From Porites lobata (taxonomy: Eukaryota; Cnidaria; Anthozoa; Scleractinia; Poritidae): DNA of 64,000 bases. Shown one piece after another: positions 45,038 to 56,996 of the stretch (its first letter is position 1; the number at the start of each line of letters is the position of its first letter). Under the pieces are notes generated by a model, which worked only from the letters and a program-made list of their open reading frames with translations, did no database searches and was not told the origin of the DNA. The stretch is taken from positions 1,768,501-1,832,500 of the forward strand of contig CALNXK010000025.1 in NCBI GenBank assembly GCA_942486035.1, given 5' to 3'. The position numbers and the translations under genes are program-made.

Positions 45038-45689
45038 GTTTTTTAAGGCTGATCACGAATTTACAACATGTGTCATCTTGACTAGATGACGAGTTTTCCA
45101 CAGTCGAAAAATATTAGCTTTCCTACACTTCGCTTTTTTATGTAAATGTTTCATGTTCACGTGTCATGATGTTGAAATTATGTTCACGCGTTATATGATG
45201 AAAAGATTTTACTGAGTTCTTAGTCTATGGAAACAAGGTTTCATTCCCAAAATCGCTTAAACTTTTCGATCTTGTTTTGACTTAAAATTTTTGAGAAAAG
45301 TCTTGTGACATAACTGACTCAAAACTGTTGAAAATGGTTGGCGAAAGACAGGCTCTCAGCCCGTCCTTCTAGACACAACTGAAATGTAATCGATTAATAG
45401 CTATCAATATTTTAACTCCATGCTCTGTGTGAAATTCTGGTGCTTATTGTTTGAGTGAAGTGTGCCAGTACGTAGCCTCCGTGACCATTTTATCATTTAT
45501 AATAAAGACGTTTGGGGTTATACTAACTCATAATTGTATTTATCTTTTTTTGAAAGCTTGTTTCGATTTTGAGATCTCTGTTTGGTCATAATACAAGTTT
45601 GTAACCTTTCTGCTACTGTTCTGTCGCGTTTAATTTAGAAATTATCGCCTTTTGCAACGCAGAACAGAGTTTTTAATATCAGAAGGGCT

Positions 45690-46735
45690 ATAGACTTCTT
45701 GTTCGCAAATTATCGGCAAATAACAACACCTGTTTGCGCAGACTTTGAGCAGTTTAGTAATTTTCGCCCTGTATCAAATTTAAAGTTCCTATCTAAATTG
45801 ATAGAGAAAGCAGTGTTTGTGCAATTGAATAGCTATCTTGGCGAAAATGATCTACACGAGCCTCTTCAATCAGCGTACAAGATTTTTCACAGCACCGAGA
45901 CTGCACTTCTCACAGTTACAAATGACATTATGCTGTCATTGGATAAGGGCGAGAATGTTTTCCTTGTTATTGGATCTGTCGGCAGCATTTGATACCGTTA
46001 ACCATTCCTTGCTGCTGGCACGACTGCAGAAATCATTTGGTATCAGAGGAACTGTACTGCAATGGTTCGATTCTTATCTTTCTCAAAGAACTCAGTTTGT
46101 AAACATCAATGAGGCGAATTCTACGGTACGAGATCCTTCCGTGGGTGTTCCCCAAGGTTCAGTTCTTGGACCTGTTCTCTACCTTCTGTATACTGCGCCA
46201 CTTGCTAAAGTGATAAGATCTTATGGCTTAGATTATCATCTATTCGCCGACGATACTCAGTTATACTTTGCATTCAAATCGGTGGACGTGGACGCTGCTA
46301 AATCGAGGGTCGAGAACTGCATTTCTGCAATATGTCGCTGGATGGATCTCAACGAATTGAAGCTAAACCACGACAAGACGGAGGTCATGCTTATCCACTC
46401 AAAGCATCGTCCCTCTCCATCCTTTCAGTCCTTATGTGTTGGTGATGAGAGCGTGGCTGCTTCTCAGTCGGCTAGGAGTCTGAATGTCTTTTCATGCACA
46501 TGTGTCTAGCATCTGTAGATCATCATTTTATCATCTCAGGAACCTATCTAGAATTAGGAAGTATTTCACTAAAGAATCAGCAGAAGTTGCTGTTCATGCA
46601 TTTGTCACATCGAAACTAGATTACCGTAATGCATTATTATACGGCCTACCTAAGTATCAGTTACAAAGATTGCAGTATGTACAAAACACGGCGGCTAGAG
46701 CCTACAGCACTTGCGTGAGTTCTTACTAAGCTTTT
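45690..46735 (+). pseudogene. Decayed non-LTR retrotransposon reverse transcriptase (CR1/L2-like)
   Basis: Three frames line up to one RT domain: FRPVSNLKFLSKLIEK and QSAYKIFHSTETALL (from 45752), then DLSAAFDTVNHSLLLARL, GVPQGSVLGP and the catalytic FADDTQLY (about 46243-46266), then HVSSICRSSFYHLRNLSRIRK. A one-base frameshift lies near 45960 and a second break with about 20 bases lost near 46485. There is no endonuclease domain upstream, so it is 5'-truncated and inactive. Confidence 0.9.
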
Positions 46736-47039
46736 TACATGTCGGTAATGCATTCACATCAGTCCATGTCCCCTTAATTTTAAAAGGCTATGAATTAGAG
46801 CATTCATAGGACGCTGCTAAGTAACTGCTTACGGACTGCATGCACGCGCAAAATTTATTCATTGTACGTTTCTTTTATCTCATTTGTAGTTCCTTTCGTT
46901 GAAATTGAATGCATTTACACCCAGTGTGGCTGAAAGTGTAAGTAACTTTCACAGCCAATTTATTAATTCAACATTAGCGGATGATTACTGATGAATTAAT
47001 GGTTTATATTTCTATTTATTCTCATCTGGAGTTTTCAAT

Positions 47040-47340
47040 GACGACGGCGACGGCCGTTGTAGGGGAACTGAAGGGTGGCGCAGGCACGGGGTCAAATCCC
47101 GGCGTCGACACCATATGTGGGCTGAGTTTGTTGTTGGTTCTCTCCCTTGCTCCGAGAGGTTTTTCTCCGGGTACTCCGGTTTTCCCCTCTCCTGAAAAAC
47201 CAACATTTCCAAATTCCAATTCGACCAGGAATCAGGTAGACGAAAAACCACTATGTGGATGTGCTACTTGCAATCGTTATTTATTCATTTATTTTATTTA
47301 TTTATTTAATTTTTCATATGACACTCAGCCTGATCAAGAG
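47040..47340 (+). mobile_element. SINE related to 21085-21358
   Basis: GGGTCAAATCCCGGCG is a B-box-like element; the body (GGTTCTCTCCCTTGCTCC, GGTTTTCCCCTCTCCTG, AATTCCAATTCGACCAGGAA) matches the intronic SINE. It ends in a TTTATTTATT-type simple repeat (47278-47320). Confidence 0.75.
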
Positions 47341-48064
47341 CCGATTAAGTAATCGGCTCCTGGCCTGATTCATTAATTGCTAAATAATGGTAATGCTACA
47401 TCAGATAAACCAGTGTTTCAAAATCTTCTTTAGTCGGCCTGCCCACTAAGTCGCTAGTAATTTACGCCTTGGTGGTTAGCTCCTCTGACCACCGTACACC
47501 TCTATCCAAGCCATTAATTTTCTTTTGTCCTTCTTCTTCTTTATTAGTGTATTGTTACCTTAGTATATCTGTCTGATTTCGTTAAAACGTGGCCACTGGG
47601 TTTTCGCCTGGCGACGGGCGCACTGGCCTGGTGTCCAAAAAAGTAGGGGACTTGACATCTTGGTCGGTACAGCTGGATAGCCCTGGGACTGCTCTAACAG
47701 TGGGTGGGTGGATCAGGCGTTGGGGTCAAAACTAGGTGGGATAGGGAGGCGGCTGTTTTGACACAACCCGTTCAGTAAGCAGCAATGTTCAGTGGAGGAT
47801 TTGACTGGCGAGTACCTTGGTCTTAATTTGCCCTAGCCAGCTGAATCAGGCCTCTGCTGAGAATGATTATCATGATAATTGCAGAGCTCAGTGGGAGGTG
47901 CAAACAGTCACCCATTGTCCTGGGTGGGGAGGGTCAAAGTCTTGGTACCAAGGACACACTTAGCTTAGGACCTTTAGACTCTCACTGAAGCCATGTTTTC
48001 ATAAATCCAGTCAGATATATAGTGTAAGCATTTTATAAAATTGTGAATAAAATTGAATTGAATT
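47341..48064 (+). mobile_element. Probable LINE 3' end with (GAATT) tail
   Basis: No ORF of note. The sequence ends ATAAAATTGAATTGAATTGC (48046-48064), a short tandem tail typical of CR1/L2-like LINE 3' ends. The upstream part with GATTATCATGATAATTGC (about 47864-47881) would be its 3' UTR. Assignment is by the tail only. Confidence 0.4.
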
Positions 48065-48133
48065 GCCTTCGGTGCTAATCTACCGAACAAGAAAAATCTT
48101 TTTTACCAGGCCTGGAATGCTGACTGTTAATGC

Positions 48134-48145
48134 TTTTTCTACCAG
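48134..48145 (+). promoter_or_regulatory. Candidate 3' splice site of a 5' UTR intron, SGNH gene
   Basis: TTTTTCTACCAG followed by GAAAGGAAAGG, 80 bases before the preferred ATG. If used, it rules out the earlier ATG at 48130. Confidence 0.35.
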
Positions 48146-48225
48146 GAAAGGAAAGGAAACACTCACACCGAGGAAAATATTCTACCCAACAATTCAAGGC
48201 AGTCTCGTTGTGGACAAGAAAAACC

Positions 48226-49659
48226 ATGAGGTGTTCGAGCAAGTATTTATTTGCCTTCTGCGCTTGTGTCATCCTGTCCCTGTATTCTGTGTTCTTCTTC
48301 AACCCGATCTCTTTAAAACCTGCTTTGCAGCATTATGGAAAACTGGACGAAGTACAAGATGCGCTAGAAAACGATCACGATGTGTTCAGTCTATGGAACT
48401 TTGAGGACAAGTTGTTATCAAAAGCCATTAAAACTGGTAATTCTGTCAGGATGAAGAACATTCTAAGAAAGGCTTTGAGGGGCGAAGATATCAAACTTGT
48501 CGTGCTGGGAGGGTCAAATAGTGCGGGGGGTTGTTTAGGAGCGGACGAGAAGAGTTTAGATGGATTATACTTCGGAGTCTTTGTCAACTGGTGGAATAAT
48601 TATATTGGTGGTATAACAAAGGCCGTTATGAAAGAAATTCAACTGGCAATTGGGGCAACTGGAAGTTATTTTTACTCTTACTGCTACCAAACGTTCCTTG
48701 GAGCGCGGGAAAAGATTGACATTGTCCTTATAGAAGTCTCTGTCAATGACCTTAACAAGAGTACACCACTGGAGCAATTAACTCGACAAGTCCTAACGCA
48801 TCCGTCGACGCCCGCGGTACTGTTTATTAACCTCGTAAGTTATGAACGCAATAACCGTCTAATATGTACAAATCTCGAATGTTTTGGTCAAACTAAGCTC
48901 GCACGCTATTACAATATTACTTCACTGGGTTTAAGAGAATTGTTTTGCCATAAAGAAAAGGGAAATTGGAGAGCTGTGATTAAGAACACGACTGCCTCAG
49001 ATGGACAACATCTGAACGTTAATGCGCACGCACTTGTGGCGACGATGATGATTAAGTATGTAAAAAGCGTTTTCAAGGAAGTAATAAGCGATATTAACAA
49101 AGGCATTGGTCAAGTGGAAACCAAAGACATCAAGTTACCAAAGATTCTGCTTATCAAAAGCGAAACAGAAATTTTGAGACAGCCACTGTGTTGGACAGGA
49201 AAAACGCCAGATGCGTCTAAACCGATTCACCACCCAAGTCTACGATTTAAAATTGTAGATAACGTAGGCTTTTCGATGTGTTTAAAACTAAAAAACAAGA
49301 CCAAACCGCTTCGTCCGGATGCCTTTGGGGGTTGGTGTGGGGGGAAAAAGTTTAGTTACCTTAAATTAAGTGTCTTCGTTCCAGATCTGAAAATTAAAGA
49401 TGTTCCGACAAGTTCGCGGTCCGTGACAGTTATGGTCATGAACGAACGATGTCACGCTACGATTTGGCTTGACAACGAGAATAATACAGCTGTTTATTTT
49501 TCTGAAACTTACATCGGGTTTGATCAAGTTGATACAGTTTTGACAAGAGTGAAGCCAGGATATCATAATCTCACCGTTAGGACCATGTGTAAAGGGACAT
49601 TTATGGTCAGCGGAATTTTCGTTGGACCTCCAGACTTCCGCATGAGATGCCCCCACTAG
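48226..49659 (+). CDS. Type II membrane SGNH/GDSL-like hydrolase, intronless coding region
   Basis: Predicted luminal or extracellular esterase-like protein of 477 residues. From the ATG at 48226 (context AACCATGA) it has a short basic N-terminus and one signal-anchor helix (residues about 7-25). SGNH blocks are recognisable: VVLGGSNSAGG at 92-102 with nucleophile candidate S97, VSVNDLN at 171-177 with N174, and DGQHLN at 259-264 with D259 and H262. The C-terminal half (about 310-477) is a beta-rich region with several Cys (LCWTG, GGWCGG, NERCH, MCKG) and NXT/S sites, suggesting a secreted fold. An in-frame ATG at 48130 would add 32 residues, but TTTTTCTACCAG ending at 48145 looks like a 3' splice site, so 48130 is probably intronic. 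It resembles the SGNH domains of animal Golgi glycan-modifying proteins; substrate unknown. Confidence 0.8.
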   Translation: MRCSSKYLFAFCACVILSLYSVFFFNPISLKPALQHYGKLDEVQDALENDHDVFSLWNFEDKLLSKAIKTGNSVRMKNILRKALRGEDIKLVVLGGSNSAGGCLGADEKSLDGLYFGVFVNWWNNYIGGITKAVMKEIQLAIGATGSYFYSYCYQTFLGAREKIDIVLIEVSVNDLNKSTPLEQLTRQVLTHPSTPAVLFINLVSYERNNRLICTNLECFGQTKLARYYNITSLGLRELFCHKEKGNWRAVIKNTTASDGQHLNVNAHALVATMMIKYVKSVFKEVISDINKGIGQVETKDIKLPKILLIKSETEILRQPLCWTGKTPDASKPIHHPSLRFKIVDNVGFSMCLKLKNKTKPLRPDAFGGWCGGKKFSYLKLSVFVPDLKIKDVPTSSRSVTVMVMNERCHATIWLDNENNTAVYFSETYIGFDQVDTVLTRVKPGYHNLTVRTMCKGTFMVSGIFVGPPDFRMRCPH

Positions 49660-49720
49660 ATATTTATGGGGTATGATTCCTGGTAGTTATTTTTTCACTT
49701 CAAAAGCTGTGTTCATGAGC

Positions 49721-49988
49721 GCGAACGTGTGGCCTGATGGTATAGATGTGGGCCGGCGAGGCGAAGGTCCCGAGCTCGAATCCGGGCGGAACGTTTTTCT
49801 CTTCGCTTATTTTCTTTTTTTTTTTTCTTTTTCTTTTAGTTAAGATTTCTTCTTAGTTATTGCAGTTTTGTTTTGTTTCTTTATATAGCTTAAAATTTTT
49901 TAGATTTATAAATTTTCTCCTCTATTGCCTTATATTGCCGTTTCCCCGAAGTCCTTCGCAGGGTCCTGCGATTTACGTACTGCTAGTT
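49721..49988 (+). mobile_element. tRNA-headed SINE with a 25-base target duplication
   Basis: CACTTCAAAAGC(T/A)GTGTTCATGAGC flanks it at 49696-49720 and 49989-50013 (24 of 25 identical). The head has an A-box-like TGGCCTGATGGTATAG and a B-box-like GAGCTCGAATCCGGG. Then come a T-rich tract and a tail ending CTGCGATTTACGTACTGCTA. The long duplication indicates LINE-mediated insertion. The head is like the element at 42905. Confidence 0.8.
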
Positions 49989-50534
49989 CACTTCAAAAGC
50001 AGTGTTCATGAGCTTAGGTAGATAAAGCATGCGCCGGAAAAAAGACGTTATATCATATATAGTAGTGTCTAATTAATATTAACTAGGGGTACCTTCCTGA
50101 AAGTGCTAATGAGGCAAATTTGTTTATCTTTTTTGGAATGAGCCTATTGGTTCCTCGCGATTTGCTATACAGTTTTAGGAAGTTTAAAATTGATTTTGCA
50201 TAGAAAAGGATGGCTAATAAATTTCACCCAAGTTTGAAAGAGCACTTTCGGCACATTCTAGGTTTTTACTTTTATCAAACAATAACAATAGGGCTTGAAG
50301 CTTTGTTGGTAAATTGGAGCAAGTCAGCTCTTATGTTTCAAGGAAAATTCCATTGTATCAAAACTATAAAAGTTCGAAAGTAAAATATTGTTCGAGTGAG
50401 GCCCTTAACTACTTAAATCATGTTTAATTCAAAATAAAAATTAAATTCGTAACATTCGCCGATTAACGGCATCATTAGGGATAAGAAAAATATGCTGCGT
50501 AATGTTATACATATGAAAAAGTTGGTGTACATCA

Positions 50535-50688
50535 GCCTAGTCCCTAGGCGTTCTCTCTTGACCCGTTGTCCGCGCGAAGTCTGGGAAAGAGCGGGCGAGA
50601 GAGTTCTCGGCGAGTATCTCCCGGTGACGTCACAGCTCACGCTAGAGTCTAGGATTGACCGCGCCGAGAACGCCTAGGGACTAGGCTG
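50535..50688. mobile_element. Palindromic MITE with exact 11-base target duplication
   Basis: GCCTAGTCCCTAGGCGTTCT at the left is inverted at the right. GGTGTACATCA flanks it at 50524-50534 and 50689-50699. Mutator-like by duplication length. Confidence 0.85.
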
Positions 50689-50699
50689 GGTGTACATCA

Positions 50700-52222
50700 A
50701 AATGTGTGAAAATTAAAGCGCTAGAACTGGCATGGTCATGGACTTCTAGCTCCTGAAGAATACAGACCAAACTGGAAAACCAATTCCCATGTTCTGAAAA
50801 ACACTCCTTCTAAACACTACAAGACCTTAGAAACTTGTTTATATCTGAAACTATTTTGAAATTTTATACGTGAAAGGCTAAGACAACCTCCAAAGCACAA
50901 CAATTAAAATAGATTTATTTAGAAGTTAATATTTAATAAAACTATTGGACTAAATTCCACTTAGGGATGGACCATTAGAAAAGTTATAAGGGGGGAGGGG
51001 AGGGGAATTTTAGAGTCGTAGGAATTTTTTTCCGCTATCAGATTCCATGAATGAATTGTTTTTAGGCCATGGCATGAATATTTTTCAGGATTAATTGGCG
51101 TGCATGAATTTTTTTTCATTTAATTTTCCCTTGCGCGAATATTTTTTTTGTACTTCGCCCGCCCGCCCCATAACTTTTCTAGTCCGTCCCTTAATGACAG
51201 TCAACCGTCAAAAGCTCCAAAATTTAACCGTCAAGCGTCAAAATTGAACAAAATTAACCGTTATCTGTCAAAGCTATCACCCCATTGAGACTCACTTTAA
51301 ATAAAGTGCTCTATATCTATGCATGGTCCAATGAGTTCAGACTGAGATCATATAACTGTAGCACAACAGGAGCACAAAGTATTTTCTGCAATGTTTTAAA
51401 TCAAGTCTAATAAGCGATCACTTGAAAACGAGCTTGCAAGCCAGACCACCCCTGATATGTGGTTAAAAAAATCCTGCTTAGTCAGTATTTAGACGAAAAT
51501 AATCCAATACTTAATGCCCTTTTCCTTCGCCTGTTGACTAATGGCCTGTACGTTGCGGTTTTTCGCTTCTTGATTCTGGCGCCAAACACCCCAAGGCTTT
51601 TCTTAACGGCAAATGGGCGTGAAAATTAATTGGCAGTCCGAAAAAGAATACGAAAAAACAAAAGAAAGCTACCAAACAAACAAAACATAATAACCATAAT
51701 ATCACACACATCAATTTGAACACAGATTCAAAGAGAGTCCTACACGTCCCTGGGTTTTACTTTGGAAATTGTGCAGTTGCGACGACTGTAAGTTCGAAGT
51801 AGTTAAAACTGGTACTTTTATAAAAGCAGCCTAATTGTTTGAGGGTATATAATAACATATTTTTTGTTTAAACCTGCTCTAATTGTATGACCAGAATATT
51901 CGTTCTGTTCTTTGGTTATAACTAGTTGATGACATATCACTGAGGGTAGTTCTGATTTTAATTTAACGGTGTTTCTCAGGTAGAAGCATCTTTTTAAAGA
52001 CAGTTGAAAGAAAAAAATACATCACTAGAAAAGTAAGTACTGTTTATTCTGTTCAAGTGGCCATGAACTTGAAGATATTAATGAGCTTTCAGTTATTCAT
52101 TCAGCGACTTCCTTCAGTACACACAGTGAGATATTTATTTTCAAAGGCGAACCTTTTTTTTGGTTCTTTTCTTAGAGAGTTTGAGGTTGAACAAATGTGC
52201 GTTTGGCTTCAAAAATCTTGCT
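50700..52222. other. Intergenic, no gene recognised
   Basis: Holds AT-rich sequence, a purine-rich GGGGGGAGGGGAGGGG tract at about 50992-51006 and CGTCAAA-type degenerate repeats at about 51200-51270. No supported gene. Confidence 0.4.
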
Positions 52223-52470
52223 CTGGGGCCTGTTTCTCGAAAGGTTCCGGTAACATTTCGGGCCTGGAAAGCTGCTTTGTGTTGGCCATGTTTACATTCA
52301 AGATCAAAGTTTCAATCATTTTGAAAATGATACAATAAAACTATCAGTCAACGAAGCAAAATTGACCGGTTTGTGAGCTAGGAACTGTACTACTATTCAA
52401 CAAGTTTTGATTTTAAAATTTATCCTTCGGGCCCGAAAAGCTTCAGGGCCTTTCGAGAAACTGGCCCCAG
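52223..52470. mobile_element. CTGGGGCCTGTTTCTCGAAAG MITE
   Basis: CTGGGGCCTGTTTCTCGAAA at the left is inverted at the right (CTGGGGCCAGTTTCTCGAAA), and GGGCC(T/C) motifs continue on both arms. Interior AT-rich, non-coding. Confidence 0.75.
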
Positions 52471-52572
52471 GTCTACTATCTCGCACACAAGTAAGAATGA
52501 GAAATCAACAATAATATAATTAAGGAAGATTTTAAAGTGTGAGAATTAAACTAAAGAGGACCGACAATTCCT

Positions 52573-52788
52573 TAATCCCTCGAAACCCTAATATCAAAAG
52601 TCAAATTCTCATTTGTTAACCTTTTACGTTTTCAATAGACGTGGTGGGGAGAATTTGTTGAAGCATCAATAAGATTCATCTTCATTCTGTGATCATGTCC
52701 TCAATTCTCATAACCGCTCTGTTTTATAAAGCATCGAGATTACAACGAGAAATTTCAAGCTGATGACTCTTAAGGCTTAAAGGGTTAA
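52573..52788. mobile_element. AACCCTTTAAG MITE, copy 3 (diverged)
   Basis: Starts near TAATCCCTCGAAACCCTAAT and ends GGCTTAAAGGGTTAA. Shares the ends and the ATTCTCATAACC phrase with the other copies but little of the core, so it is older. Confidence 0.5.
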
Positions 52789-53211
52789 AAGATGATAAAG
52801 ACATTCGAAAGTAATGCTCACAAGATCATTTTTGTTGTAATAAGTAGAGTAGAAAATGCCTGAACATTGAACGCACCTTTGAATAAGGTAGCTCTTGGTC
52901 CTGAATGTGAGTACCTTGCGAAATAAGAATCCCTCAATTATCCGTCTTTGCCGTTATTAGAGGTTCCTTCAAGTTTTCTACAACACAGAATGGCGACCAA
53001 GCGAATAATAAATTCAGTGCAAGCCATGTTTCTTATAAATTAAGATGAATTTTTGGTTAAATAACTTTCAATGCGTGTATAAAGTTTATCTAGGCACTTT
53101 CTGTATACTGTCTATGTAGTCCATGCGTTACTTTCTTCGCCCCATTTGAGAAAGTGACATCGTTTACTGTTTTTGCCCGTTGAGTTTGGCGCCAAAATAG
53201 TCAACTTCAGT

Positions 53212-53377
53212 CTTTGCAGCTAGCCATTCACGCTGGACAGCAAAAGTCGCACTGGAGGACGGCAAACAAAGGAAATTTCCATTTAAAATTATGTATGCCT
53301 TTTGTTTGTCTTGTCCGGGTGCAACTTTTGCCCTCCAGCATGTGGGCTTTGTACCACATGAATGGCTAGCTGCAAAG
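53212..53377. mobile_element. CTTTGCAGCTAGCCATTCA MITE
   Basis: CTTTGCAGCTAGCCATTCA is exactly inverted at the right end (53359-53377). The arms also share CGCTGGA/TCCAGCA-type motifs. Non-coding interior. Confidence 0.75.
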
Positions 53378-54445
53378 GGCCTATTCAGAGTAAATATTAA
53401 GAAAACAATACTTCAAAACAAAACGGAAATGAAACAGCACCGTTTCAAGGTTTAACAGTCGTAACCACCTTTTTAAATTCAGAAGCAAAAGTAATAAAAA
53501 TATGAAATCCTGCATAAGTAAATTTTGCTTGAAGCTGGAAAAGTGGGTATATATAACAGTTCACGACATCGGGGGATTCGTGTTTGGTTGGTAGTGACAT
53601 AGTTATCAGAGGAGACTGCTTATGAAAGACAACAAACATCATTATAAAAACAACAGTGCTGCAGTTTAAGTTGGAAGCACCCTGAAGGTGCACAACACTT
53701 TGTTTTCTGTTGGCAAATTGTGACAGAATAATTCATGGGATGTTTCACTGGTCAGAAAGATCAAAATGCTAGTAGAACGTTGTGTACCATCAGGTCCATA
53801 TAACTTATAACAAAGGAGTCTGACGGGTTTCATAACCATTCCAATCTATTAACTATGGTAGTGATAGCCTTACACTAGAAACGACAAACTTAAATGGCAA
53901 TATTATGGCTCAAGAAAATATAAGCCTGCCCAACTTCACCGGAGTATGTTGTGTGTTTCCAAGGTGGGGCATTGGTAATTAAAGGTCTACCAGCTAAGGC
54001 TCGAATGGTTTCAAAGTCATAGCAGTGAAAGCAAGCACCCGTACATAGACCTCTTCAGCTTGTATCGCTTCTTTTTTTCAATGTAGTTCTAAAAGGAATT
54101 CAATCTTCGTCTTCACATAAATTATGCATACATATGTGATACGACAGAATTTAAAAGTAACTTACCTACATTGGGTTCTTATTAGCCCATAGAACTTCCC
54201 TTGGAAACTACCAAGGTATTTAGTTTTTTTGACGTTTTTTTGAGTCAAACACAAAACGTTGTTCCCCGTGGACAACAGCCATTTGCCGATGGGTAAAATG
54301 GCTAGTGTAACCGCACCTATCGTCCGGCTACGTCAAGAAATTTCAAACGGTGACGTTGTGTAGGGGGCGTGAACACACAAAATTCCCTTTCTCGTTTTAA
54401 ACTTGGGAGGAGAGACAAGAGAGAGGTCTCGGACCGAGAAATGAT
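53378..54445. other. Intergenic, no gene recognised
   Basis: Short frames only; no motif or repeat ends found. Confidence 0.4.
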
Positions 54446-54606
54446 GGGCGCGATCCATTCAACTAAAATTCCGGAAATTTCGGTCCTAAACTCAATGGAT
54501 CGGTTCGGTCCAACCGGAAAAGTTTCGAAAAAACTGGTCCACCTTTTGAGGTGGTCCTCTTTTCGCGGTCGGACCGGTCTGAATTTTGGTTGAATGGATC
54601 GCGCCC
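54446..54606. mobile_element. GGGCGCGATCCATTCAAC palindromic MITE
   Basis: GGGCGCGATCCATTCAACTA at the left, GGGCGCGATCCATTCAACCA inverted at the right; the arms continue with AAAATTC and several GGTCC/GGACC, TCCGG/CCGGA units. GAT lies on both sides. The ORF across it (54369-54593) is incidental. Confidence 0.75.
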
Positions 54607-56996
54607 GATGTTGTCACAACTTGCAAAGCGGTCACCCAGCGTGGTGGTCAGCGGATAAATACAGTATTTTTCCCACAGTAAATATTTTTAGACTTTTTAG
54701 AAGCAAGAAGCGAACCGACGGAGGAAATCAGAAATGCTTAAAAAATTGAAAAAAATCTTATCATGCATCTTTGTTTTTCTTGCATATCGTATTTGTCTTT
54801 CGGTACTGAAATGCGGGGGAAACTAAAACGCAACCGTGCTAGATCTTAACCAACAACTACGCGCTCGACGGATTTATTTATAGGTTACATCGTTTTTGCC
54901 GGGCAAGGATAACTTGATGCTGATATAAAAAATTACTGGAGCAAGTGTCAAATTTATCGTAAGCAAGTATATTCAAGAGAGCTTTATAAAAATGAGCTTA
55001 CTGCTCTACATGTCATAACTGATTCCACTTCGTTTATTTCGATCAGTCAACACCTTGAATCCAAAGTTAAAATTCAAAACGATCCTAAAACAAATCACAA
55101 CTACTACTGAAAGCTCTTTACCTTGAAGCGACTTTAACTTTCCTAAGGTTTGCAGCAAAACACTGCTCGATAGCTCAACTCTTCGACGGTTCTTAGCAGC
55201 TATTCGGAGCTATATGTTGCATACTCCAACTTTGCAAAGGGAAATTGTTTAACAGAAAAAGAGAACCACACACTATGTCCGAAAAGCGACATAAAATCAA
55301 TAAATTTGCGAATTACCACAATATAATAGTGAGAAACAGTCCCGCCTTCGACTGCCATGTTGTTGGTTTTTGTCAAGACCGTCATCTCTGGTTTTTGACG
55401 TAATGCGCATGATCAGTACACAAATCCGCTGGCAAGACCTTTGCTGATCGCTTTGCAAGTTGTGAGAACATCGTTTGGAGAGAATGTATGGGAAGTAGCT
55501 TCCCCCCACCTGACGGTAACATTTATTATACATGCGGCAATTTCGTATACTTTTCCAGACAAATGGTTGATAAGAGTCGAAAATTGTATGCATAATAAAT
55601 GTGTGGTCCTGTACGGAAATCTTAACTTGAGCTTTAAATTAAAAGATTCATTAGGAACAAAAAAGGCTATGTTCTGAGTAAAAAAAGAGGGAGATAAATA
55701 ACTACGACTCTGCAATGCCGAGCCTGCACATTAATTAAGGAGAATTATGGTAAGCCGTATTCTTCGTGACGTGGCTTAACATCTGCATAATTTTGATCTT
55801 TAATTTGTCATGGAGAGTATTACTAACACGATAGCGTGCACGTGCAGATAATTAAAATACAAAAAGGTTGTCAAACTTGAGAAGACTGAGCCGAGAACCA
55901 AGCAACGTTTTATTTTTTCTTGTCAAGTTTCAGTGGTAGAACAAGGCCAGTGTAAAGAAGGTTGAAGATTCAGTCAGCGGAAAAATACTTTGAGGCCAAT
56001 ATCAACAAGAAGAAGACGCTTGTATTTTTTTCAGGAAAAAGGTAAGCATTGTATATTTCTTCGAGGAAGTGAATGTTGCAAATATTTATGTCATATTCAA
56101 TAACGGGTTTATCACTTGTTAAGTTTTAATGTGAAACAAGGCTCAAGACGACTTCTGAAGACACCAGAGTTCTAGGTAGTCAGTTGGTAAAGGCCTCAGC
56201 AAGGCTACGCGATAAGGGAGGCTCGGGTCTCATTCTTCTTGAGTATAGCAGTTTTACATTGTGTTACTTTGCTTTAACATTCATGATCATTGTAATTCCA
56301 TAGTTTTGTCACTTTTACAGTTTTCGCTATGTAGCCGGCCAAACTTTTAATAATGTTTGGGAAATGTATAAAAGACAATCCTCATCGATCATCAAATAGC
56401 TTAATGCATTACCAGCTGTTTAATAAAACTGAATGAATGAATAATGATTCAGAGAGCCGCCTAGTCTATTAAACAAGAGACCGCAAGTAGAGACTTCGAT
56501 GCTAATAAACTTGGGCTGCAAGAGCTAAACAAAGGTTTATTGAAGACAGCAACTAATGCTCATGTGACTTAAATTTCAATACCGTTGGTGGAATTTACTT
56601 GCACTAGATTTTTACCTGTAATTTTATTTTATTCACGATAAATGAATATTCTCACCGGTTCTTTTGAAATGCTAATTTCTAATTTCTGAATAAAAAACTA
56701 CATTTAAGAATGTTAAGGTCCCGGCATAGTGTTTATGAATCACTCGACTAGCAGGCAGAACTTAATTATATGGGAAAACGTCCTTAAGTTTCAAGGTGTC
56801 CAGCTTCAAATTTCTCCTTACCATGATACCACACCATTCAGTCTAACAAGACAGAAGTACTGATGAGAATGACGCAAATGATCATCAGCGATTAAAAGGA
56901 CTTTCATTTTAAAATTGAAATGAACGATTTTCATGTGGTGGTCTAGCGGCCCTGTCCATACGTATCTAGACATCTTAGTGTTCGTTCACACGTCAG
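54607..56996. other. Intergenic, no gene recognised
   Basis: Several overlapping ORFs of 61-100 codons on both strands around 55200-55715 have no recognisable motif. The T-rich tail and ATGAATGAATAAT at about 56435 may end another retroelement. Confidence 0.4.

Noticed and set aside
49730..49796. Possible functional tRNA gene
   Set aside because: Poor T-arm and acceptor pairing, and it sits inside an element with a clear 25-base target duplication.
54369..54593. 74-codon ORF
   Set aside because: Mostly the palindromic MITE 54446-54606.
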